DNA of 10,592 bases from an uncultured Bacillota bacterium (GTDB lineage Bacteria > Bacillota_I > Bacilli_A > Erysipelotrichales > Erysipelotrichaceae): assembly GCA_949287785.1 (NCBI GenBank), contig CASEHR010000027.1, forward strand, positions 1 to 10,592, read 5' to 3'. The translations under genes were made by a program, and so were the position numbers. The notes under the pieces were generated by a model. It was not told the origin of the DNA. It searched no databases and saw only the letters and a list, made by a program, of their open reading frames with translations. Positions 1 through 4,975 of this stretch are shown one piece after another. Within the stretch, counting starts at the first letter, position 1, and each line of letters starts with the position of its first letter.

Positions 1-442
1 AGAATACGGATCATATCCTTGGGCTCATGATCTGAATGAAGATGGTCTATATATAGACATCCATAAGATCTTAAACGGATTTGAAGATACTACGATCTTA
101 TATGATGATATCGGGCATTTCTATGGTGAAGATGAAAAGTGCAGCACTGATATCCAAGTCATAAATGGCATACGTTATAAAGACTCTTATTTAAAAGATG
201 TCTTAAGCGGAAACATCACTTCTTTGACCAAAAGGGAAAGTGATCCAATTATGTCACGTCTTTATAAAGCAGTAATAAGCTCAGACGATGACCGTTTTGT
301 TTACATCACGATCACACTGGAAGGTCATGAAGATGGAACAGCCATCTATCTATCTTATGAGACGATCGATACAGATTCAAATGAAGATGATCTGCCGATC
401 ATTGTCGCAGCATATAAAAGCAGTACGATAATAGTATCATAA
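1..442 (+). CDS. C-terminal part of an unrecognised protein (5' end outside window)
   Basis: The reading frame is open from base 2 and ends at TAA 440-442, giving 146 visible residues; the true start lies to the left of the window. A TTG inside the frame at 224 is not a convincing start because the frame continues well upstream with similar composition and no ribosome binding site precedes it. The visible part is rich in Asp, Glu, Ile and Tyr, has no membrane segment, one Cys, and ends in a hydrophobic strand (IIVAAYKSSTIIVS). The alternation of short hydrophobic stretches and acidic turns suggests a beta-rich soluble or exported domain. I do not recognise a family. It converges on the XRE gene on the other strand, with 47 bases between the two stop codons. 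That it is a real gene is fairly sure; its function is unknown. Confidence 0.72.
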   Translation, partial: EYGSYPWAHDLNEDGLYIDIHKILNGFEDTTILYDDIGHFYGEDEKCSTDIQVINGIRYKDSYLKDVLSGNITSLTKRESDPIMSRLYKAVISSDDDRFVYITITLEGHEDGTAIYLSYETIDTDSNEDDLPIIVAAYKSSTIIVS

Positions 443-489
443 GTCTTATTCTTTTTTGATGATCAGACTTGCTGTATCAGGATCTATGA

Positions 490-1002
490 CTATTGACGAT
501 GTGTATATCCCCGATGGTTCTTCAGATAATCTTTGATCGACAGGACAGCACCGATGACGATAACGACGATCCCCAATCCAATAAAGATCTTCGGTACTAT
601 ATGAAAGATCGCAAATTGATCAAACAGTTCACCGGTAAAGGGATCGTATCCGAAATCCCTGAACATAAAATGACCTACGACCCCAAATAAAGTCATCGCT
701 ATTCCATAAATAATAACGACATAACCGACCTTGCGCCAGTGCTTTTTGACGATCCCGGCCGAATAGTTGATCGCTTCGACGATCTCATTGTCGTCTCTGA
801 CTGCCTTTTCATTATCAAGCAGCTCATCAACACTGACTTCAAATACCCGGGACAGCTCTTTAAGGTTGTTGATGTCGGGTAATACTGTGCCGTTTTCCCA
901 TTTAGAGACGGTCTGTCTTGAGACATTTACTCTGTTGGCCAGCTCTTCCTGTGTCATCTGTCTTTTCTTTCTAAGCTCGATGATCTTTTTACTGATCTCC
1001 AT
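490..1002 (-). CDS. XRE-family HTH regulator with two C-terminal membrane helices
   Basis: A 170-residue protein. Residues about 5-60 form a classic XRE/Cro-CI helix-turn-helix (IIELRKKRQMTQEELANRV, then VSRQTVSKWENGTVLPD, then LKELSRVFEVSVDELL). A linker is followed by two hydrophobic helices at about 92-113 and 134-156, joined by a loop of about 20 residues with aromatic and acidic residues. The family binds operator DNA as a dimer; the membrane helices suggest the DNA-binding domain is tethered to the inner face of the membrane, so its activity may respond to an envelope signal. The start is supported by GGAGGT at 1009-1014, six bases upstream of ATG. It has its own promoter at 1046-1075 and lies behind the terminator of the metal pump operon, so it is probably transcribed separately. 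The targets are unknown and no partner gene is adjacent. Confidence 0.9.
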   Translation of the reverse strand: MEISKKIIELRKKRQMTQEELANRVNVSRQTVSKWENGTVLPDINNLKELSRVFEVSVDELLDNEKAVRDDNEIVEAINYSAGIVKKHWRKVGYVVIIYGIAMTLFGVVGHFMFRDFGYDPFTGELFDQFAIFHIVPKIFIGLGIVVIVIGAVLSIKDYLKNHRGYTHRQ

Positions 1003-1045
1003 ATCATTACCTCCGTATCAATTATATTATTTAATGCAAAAGCAA

Positions 1046-1075
1046 TATATAGAAAATGGTTTGAAGTCATGTCAA
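1046..1075 (-). promoter_or_regulatory. Sigma-A-type promoter of the XRE gene
   Basis: On the minus strand, TTGACA (1075-1070, a perfect -35 box) is followed after 18 bases by TATATA (1051-1046). Transcription would begin near 1039, giving a leader of about 37 bases that contains the GGAGGT ribosome binding site. Read from sequence only. Confidence 0.6.
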
Positions 1076-1088
1076 CAAATGTTTACAT

Positions 1089-1130
1089 AACGGTGTATCT
1101 ATAAAAAACGGTGTCTTCTGATACACCGTT
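1089..1130. repeat. Second, competing inverted repeat sharing an arm with the terminator
   Basis: AACGGTGTATC at 1089-1099 is the exact reverse complement of 1120-1130, an 11-bp pairing across 20 bases. The 1123-1130 arm is also one side of the terminator stem (1106-1114/1123-1131), so AACGGTGT occurs as two direct copies (1089-1096 and 1107-1114) competing for one partner. The longer pairing can form only in RNA that has already read past the terminator, or as DNA symmetry close to the XRE promoter. Confidence 0.6.
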
Positions 1131-1131
1131 T
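1101..1131 (-). terminator. Rho-independent terminator of the HMA/ATPase operon
   Basis: On the minus strand, a 9-bp stem (AAACGGTGT, 1131-1123, with ACACCGTTT, 1114-1106) encloses an 8-base loop and runs into a T tract (the 3' arm plus following bases read TTTTTTAT). It begins seven bases after the ATPase stop codon, the expected place for the end of that transcript. Confidence 0.82.
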
Positions 1132-1137
1132 ATCATT

Positions 1138-3129
1138 CTATAGTTTATTTACAAACAAGCATCTGATGGCATTAAGGACTGCCAATATCATTACTCCGAC
1201 ATCAGCGAATACCGCAAGCCACATATTCGCAATACCTAAAGCTACCAATATCAGAGTCATGATCTTGATGAAGATCGAGAAGATGATGTTCTGATAGACG
1301 ATCCGCAGACATTTTTTCGATATTCTGATCGCTTTGGCGATCTTAAGCGGATCATCATCCATCAGGACGATGTCAGCAGCTTCGATCGCAGCATCCGATC
1401 CCATCGCACCCATAGCGATACCGATATCGGCACGGCTCAGCACCGGTGCATCATTGATCCCGTCACCGACAAAGGCCAATTTACCTTTTTTGTTTTGGGC
1501 CAGCAGATATTCGACCTTGGTGACTTTATCCTGAGGCAATAATTCACTGTAATACTCATCGATCTTAAGATCGTGTGCTACTTTAGCGGCAACCTTTTCT
1601 TTGTCACCGGTAAGCATGACGGTCTTGGTGATATGCGCATCCTTCAAAGCCGCAATCGCTTTGCCGGCGTTTGGTTTTTCGATGTCGGCGATGACGATAT
1701 GACCTTCATATACATTGTCGATCGCAATATGGACGATAGTACCGATACTGTGACAGTCTTTATAGTCGATCGCAAAGCGTTTCATCAGTTTATCATTGCC
1801 GGCAAGCACGATCCTTCCATCAACTGTTGCGACCACACCTTCACCGCTGATCTCTTCGATATCCCTGACCTTTGTCGTATCGATCTGCTTGCCATAGGCT
1901 TCGCGGATCGAACGGCTGATCGGGTGACCGGAGGCACTTTCGGCATACGCCGCATAATATAAGAGTTCCTCACGGGCTTTTTTATTATGATGGATCGCCA
2001 CCACCTCAAAGACACCTTTGGTCAATGTACCAGTCTTATCAAAGACGACGACATCGGTCTTTGACAGAGTCTCAAGAAAGTTTGAACCCTTGATGAGGAT
2101 GCCTTCTCTGGAAGCGCCGCCGATCCCGGCAAAGAAAGATAGGGGGATACTGATGACCAATGCGCATGGACAACTCGCAACCAAAAACGACAGTGCGCGG
2201 TAGATCCATGTGTATACTTCAGGATCATTGCCGAAAGCATATGAGATCATCGGTGGAACGATCGCTAAAGCTAAAGCGGCGATACAGACGATCGGAGTAT
2301 AGTATCTTGCGAATTTAGCGATAAAATCTTCCGATCTGGCTTTACGGTTTGATGCATTTTCGACAAGATCAAGGATCCTTGAGACTGTCGATTCACCAAA
2401 GAGTCTGGTCGTTTTGATCTTTAGCACACCGGTCATATTGATACAACCGCTGATGATCTCATCGTCGATACTGACGTCTTTGGGCAGTGATTCACCGGTC
2501 AAAGCTGCTGTATCGAGTGATGAGTGTCCTTCGATGACGATCCCGTCGATAGGTACTTTCTCACCGGGTCTTACGATAATGATATCGCCGATCATGACTT
2601 CATCCGGGTCGACCTGTTTTATTTGGCCGTCAGCTTCGATGTTGGCATGATCAGGGCGGATGTCCATCAACTCAGTGATGTTTTTACGGCTTCTGTTGAC
2701 TGCATAGCTCTGAAACCATTCACCGACCTGATAAAAAAGCATGACAGCGATCGCTTCCATATAATCGCCATTTTCAGCGACCGCCAGGATCAGCGCACCT
2801 AAAGATGCCACGACCATCAGAAAATTCTCATCGAATACCTGTCCGTTTCTGATCCCTTTATAAGCCTTATATACGATGTCATTACCGATGATATAGTAAA
2901 TGACCAGGTACACAACCAATCTCAACCATCGGTTATCACCGAAAAATGCGAAGATCCTGACCCCGATAGTCTGCACCACCAGCAAGATCACCGTGGCGAC
3001 AAAGATCCTTTGCAGGTTCTTCTTTTGTTTTCTGGTCATCGTTTCATTCCTTTTTCCGATCTTAAACAAGAAAAGACAAGCGAAGATGATAATGACCAGT
3101 AAGCCGTCAATAATAAGATCCTGGATCAT
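1138..3129 (-). CDS. cadA: P1B-2-type Zn2+/Cd2+/Pb2+-exporting ATPase lacking an HMA domain
   Basis: A 663-residue integral membrane pump that uses ATP to expel soft divalent metals. Visible motifs in order: hydrophobic helices in the first 135 residues; TGES at 211-214 (actuator domain); SCPCALVIS with the metal-binding CPC at 320-322; DKTGTLT at 364-370, Asp364 being the phosphorylated residue; GHP at 401-403 (nucleotide-binding domain); MLTGD at 505-509; GDGINDAP at 555-562. Lys622 and Asp643 (in FADVG) sit where ZntA has its TM lysine and aspartate, which assigns the P1B-2 Zn/Cd/Pb subgroup. Most CadA proteins begin with one or more HMA domains; this one begins with a membrane helix, the HMA being a separate upstream gene. 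The start overlaps that gene's stop (ATGA, 3126-3129), so translation is probably coupled; an in-frame stop four codons upstream rules out a longer form. Exact metal preference is inferred. Confidence 0.95.
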   Translation of the reverse strand: MIQDLIIDGLLVIIIFACLFLFKIGKRNETMTRKQKKNLQRIFVATVILLVVQTIGVRIFAFFGDNRWLRLVVYLVIYYIIGNDIVYKAYKGIRNGQVFDENFLMVVASLGALILAVAENGDYMEAIAVMLFYQVGEWFQSYAVNRSRKNITELMDIRPDHANIEADGQIKQVDPDEVMIGDIIIVRPGEKVPIDGIVIEGHSSLDTAALTGESLPKDVSIDDEIISGCINMTGVLKIKTTRLFGESTVSRILDLVENASNRKARSEDFIAKFARYYTPIVCIAALALAIVPPMISYAFGNDPEVYTWIYRALSFLVASCPCALVISIPLSFFAGIGGASREGILIKGSNFLETLSKTDVVVFDKTGTLTKGVFEVVAIHHNKKAREELLYYAAYAESASGHPISRSIREAYGKQIDTTKVRDIEEISGEGVVATVDGRIVLAGNDKLMKRFAIDYKDCHSIGTIVHIAIDNVYEGHIVIADIEKPNAGKAIAALKDAHITKTVMLTGDKEKVAAKVAHDLKIDEYYSELLPQDKVTKVEYLLAQNKKGKLAFVGDGINDAPVLSRADIGIAMGAMGSDAAIEAADIVLMDDDPLKIAKAIRISKKCLRIVYQNIIFSIFIKIMTLILVALGIANMWLAVFADVGVMILAVLNAIRCLFVNKL

Positions 3130-3344
3130 AGATAGATCTCACAATCGGATTCGACTTTCTTGCAGGCAGCTAAGACTTTTTTCATGACTTCTTTATTATT
3201 CTGACCATCTTCAAATTCGACGATCATCTTCTGCGTCATGAAATTGACGACCGCATCTTTGACGCCGGCGGTCTTTTTTGCGGCTGCCTCCATTTTACCG
3301 GCACAGTTGGCGCAGTCTACTTCGATCTCGTAAGTCTTTTTCAT
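3126..3344 (-). CDS. Stand-alone HMA (heavy-metal-associated) domain protein
   Basis: A 72-residue cytosolic protein that is a single HMA domain: beta strand KKTYEIEVD, then the metal-binding loop DCANCAGKM with Cys11 and Cys14, then helix, strand (VNFMTQKMIVEF) and C-terminal helix. Family knowledge: HMA domains bind soft metals through CxxC and deliver them to, or regulate, P1B ATPases. The DCANC form is typical of the Zn/Cd pumps. It is the first gene of the pump operon and overlaps the ATPase by four bases, so it most likely replaces that protein's missing N-terminal domain. GGAGG at 3353-3357 lies eight bases before the ATG, fixing the start. Two more Cys residues (60 and 68) lie near the C-terminus. 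A general metallochaperone such as CopZ is the alternative, but genomic position and the ATPase subgroup favour Zn/Cd. Confidence 0.92.
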   Translation of the reverse strand: MKKTYEIEVDCANCAGKMEAAAKKTAGVKDAVVNFMTQKMIVEFEDGQNNKEVMKKVLAACKKVESDCEIYL

Positions 3345-3367
3345 ATATTCATCCTCCGTCTATCTTC

Positions 3368-3395
3368 ATTATATGAATATATGTGCATATGTCAA
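3368..3395 (-). promoter_or_regulatory. Promoter of the HMA/ATPase operon
   Basis: On the minus strand, TTGACA (3395-3390) and TATAAT (3373-3368) are both perfect consensus boxes, separated by 16 bases. The predicted start is near 3361, giving a short leader of about 17 bases with the GGAGG. Such a strong promoter needs a repressor, and the inverted repeat inside its spacer supplies the site. Confidence 0.85.
3371..3390. promoter_or_regulatory. Probable ArsR/SmtB-type operator
   Basis: The 20 bases ATATGAATAT/ATGTGCATAT form an imperfect inverted repeat, 8 of 10 positions matching between half-sites, with perfect outer ATATG/CATAT arms. It resembles the ATATGAA-type inverted repeats known for SmtB, CzrA and CadC. 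It covers the whole spacer and touches both boxes of the exporter promoter, so bound repressor would exclude RNA polymerase. Extra copies of the ATATGAAT half-site occur at 3403-3410 and, inverted, at 3343-3352 across the HMA start codon. Confidence 0.72.
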
Positions 3396-3411
3396 GATGA
3401 TAATATGAATT

Positions 3412-3439
3412 TTGTATTTTTGTCGCTTTATTATATAAT
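3412..3439 (+). promoter_or_regulatory. Promoter of the arsR-type gene, apparently leaderless
   Basis: A perfect TATAAT lies at 3434-3439, with a weak -35 candidate TTGTAT at 3412-3417 (16-base spacer). The usual distance from the -10 box puts the first transcribed base at about 3446, the A of the start codon. No Shine-Dalgarno sequence exists in the bases before the ATG. Confidence 0.6.
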
Positions 3440-3445
3440 TAAGAC

Positions 3446-3787
3446 ATGAATAAGGCGTTTAAACCGTTAAATGAAAAAGCTGATCTAGTCAAAGAAAAAC
3501 TCATGAGCGACGATCTGATCGATGATACGACGATGTTTTTTAAGACGATGGGCGACAATACCCGTCTCAATATCCTGATATCATTAAATCACAATGAATT
3601 CTGTGTCAATGATCTGACTTATATATTAGGTCTTTCCCAATCAGCGATATCTCATGCCTTACAGGCTCTGAAAGCCCAAAAACTCGTTAAATCAAGAAGA
3701 GAAGGGAAGATAATCTATTACTCTCTGGATGATGATCATGTGACGACTATTTTGGATATGGCTTTAGAACATATCAAAGAGCGATGA
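3446..3787 (+). CDS. ArsR/SmtB-family metal-sensing repressor (CzrA/CadC-like)
   Basis: A 113-residue winged-helix repressor of the divergent pump operon. Residues about 27-48 hold the FFKTMGDNTRLNILISL helix pair, 51-82 the recognition region (LSQSAISHALQALKAQKLV), 83-94 the wing (SRREGKIIYYSL). The C-terminal helix carries a complete alpha-5 zinc site, pattern DxH-x10-HxxE: Asp96, His98, His109, Glu112. The alpha-3 motif, ELCVCDL in CadC/SmtB, reads EFCVNDL here, with Cys53 kept but the second Cys replaced by Asn55; there is no Cys in the N-terminal arm. By family rules this points to Zn2+ (or Co2+) sensing at alpha-5, as in CzrA, and argues against a CadC-type Cd/Pb thiolate site. The ATG at 3446 aligns with the CadC N-terminal arm; Met20 is a possible but less likely start. 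Ends in TGA; a strong hairpin follows. Confidence 0.92.
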   Translation: MNKAFKPLNEKADLVKEKLMSDDLIDDTTMFFKTMGDNTRLNILISLNHNEFCVNDLTYILGLSQSAISHALQALKAQKLVKSRREGKIIYYSLDDDHVTTILDMALEHIKER

Positions 3788-3819
3788 TAAGATACAAATA
3801 ATATACCTGATGATGCAAT

Positions 3820-3846
3820 GATCCCCCGGCGCATGACCGGGGGATC
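3820..3846. terminator. Strong hairpin between convergent arsR-type and nrdB genes
   Basis: A perfect 10-bp GC-rich stem (GATCCCCCGG, 3820-3829, with 3837-3846) with a 7-base loop lies between two converging genes, 33 bases after the repressor stop and 78 bases after the nrdB stop. It probably ends transcription from both sides, but neither side has a real T tract, so it is not a textbook intrinsic terminator. Confidence 0.5.
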
Positions 3847-3923
3847 TCTATTGATGGATGTCCTAAGACAGAATATTACCTTCTAAATGCAAAGAATAGA
3901 TTCCAAAGATCTGCTTTTTTAGA

Positions 3924-4964
3924 TCACAGATCATCTTCGATCGCTCCGCTTTTCGCATAAGCGCTGGATCTGGCTTCAAAGAAATCAGTCTTGATGAGAT
4001 TGGCATTAGAATACATCGATACCCAGGCCATAGTCGGCGGTTCTGTATCATAGCCTTCATAAATACTGCCAAAGCCGAGGGAATTGCTTCTGAGATTGCC
4101 AAGGTATCGGATGTAATCCCTAACCATATCGATCGTCAATCCTTCAATGTCATTGCCGATGACATATTCTCCCCATTTGATCTCTTCTTCGACACCTTGT
4201 CGGATCATATCCTTATATTCTGCTTTGAGCTCTTCGGTGAACAATTCCGGTTCTTCTTTCTGCAGTTCAAGGATGATCGAACGGAATAACCAGAGATGGG
4301 TATTCTCGTCACGGTTGATATAGCGGATATTCTGAACCGAACCCGGCATCTTGCCCATCCTTCCCAAGTTGTAGAAAAACATGAAACCGCTGTAGAAGTA
4401 AACGCCCTCTAAGATATAATTGGCCATCATCGTCCGCATCAGGTGATGGGCATCAGGCGACCTCTTGAAGTCATTGTAAAGATCACCGATAAATTTGTTT
4501 CTCGCCAATAATCTCGGATCGTTCTTCCATTGATAAAGGATGTCGTTTCTCTCTTCCGGTGAGCAGATCGTATCGAGCATGTAGCTGTAGCTTTGCGAAT
4601 GGATCGCTTCCTGATAAGCCTGGATCGTCAGACAGAGATTTACTTCATTAGCCGTGATATAATCGCCGACATTGGGCAGGTTGGCCGTCTGGATCGAATC
4701 TAAGAAGATGAGAAAAGACAATGTCTTGTCATAGGCGGTCTTCTCCGCCTTTGCTAGATGACGATAATCTTTGACATCCTGATTCATATTGATCTCTTCC
4801 GGGATCCAGAAATTATTCATCGCCTGCCGATACCAATCAGAGACCCAGGTGTACTTCATATTGTTGAAGTCATTCAGGTTAGTGGTATTGCCGTTGATCA
4901 TCCTTCTTTTGGATAATTCGATATCGCCGTTTTCATTGAACAGACCTTTTTCTTTAAGTTCCAT
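3924..4964 (-). CDS. nrdB: Class Ia ribonucleotide reductase beta subunit
   Basis: A 346-residue radical-generating subunit that houses the dinuclear metal centre and the stable tyrosyl radical used by NrdA to reduce ribonucleotides. All ligands are visible: Asp89 (FLIFLDS), Glu119 and His122 (QEAIHSQSY), Tyr126 as the radical tyrosine four residues after His122, Glu186 (ILEGVYF), Glu220 and His223 (NRDENTH). The Glu186-Glu220 distance of 34 equals that of E. coli NrdB. The tail ends GAIEDDL, presumably the acidic peptide that docks to NrdA. The radical Tyr excludes the tyrosine-less class Ic. An upstream in-frame ATG at 4985 would add seven residues, but ATG 4964 is preferred because AGGAGG lies just upstream of it. 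Second gene of the operon after nrdA. No nrdI is seen in the window, so Fe versus Mn cannot be decided. Confidence 0.95.
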   Translation of the reverse strand: MELKEKGLFNENGDIELSKRRMINGNTTNLNDFNNMKYTWVSDWYRQAMNNFWIPEEINMNQDVKDYRHLAKAEKTAYDKTLSFLIFLDSIQTANLPNVGDYITANEVNLCLTIQAYQEAIHSQSYSYMLDTICSPEERNDILYQWKNDPRLLARNKFIGDLYNDFKRSPDAHHLMRTMMANYILEGVYFYSGFMFFYNLGRMGKMPGSVQNIRYINRDENTHLWLFRSIILELQKEEPELFTEELKAEYKDMIRQGVEEEIKWGEYVIGNDIEGLTIDMVRDYIRYLGNLRSNSLGFGSIYEGYDTEPPTMAWVSMYSNANLIKTDFFEARSSAYAKSGAIEDDL

Positions 4965-4967
4965 GTT

Positions 4968-4975
4968 TCCTCCTA
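4968..4975 (-). promoter_or_regulatory. nrdB ribosome binding site overlapping the nrdA stop codon
   Basis: On the minus strand TAGGAGGA holds both the nrdA stop (TAG, 4975-4973) and the nrdB Shine-Dalgarno (AGGAGGA, 4974-4968), three bases before ATG 4964. A ribosome finishing nrdA sits directly on the nrdB initiation site, favouring coupled translation and balanced subunits. Confidence 0.85.

Noticed and set aside
224..442. Independent 72-residue gene starting at TTG 224
   Set aside because: The frame is open to the left edge of the window and no ribosome binding site precedes 224, so this is the end of a longer protein.
439..470. Possible terminator between the two convergent genes at the left end (AAGTCT/AGACTT plus a T run)
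   Set aside because: The 6-bp stem spans an 18-base loop with the T run inside it; the alternative ATAA/TTAT stem is only 4 bp. Too weak to call.
3863..4102. ORFs in other frames over nrdB, nrdA and the ATPase (for example 3863-4102, 5281-5481, 1573-1962)
   Set aside because: They are frame shadows of long conserved genes, without ribosome binding sites or recognisable protein motifs.
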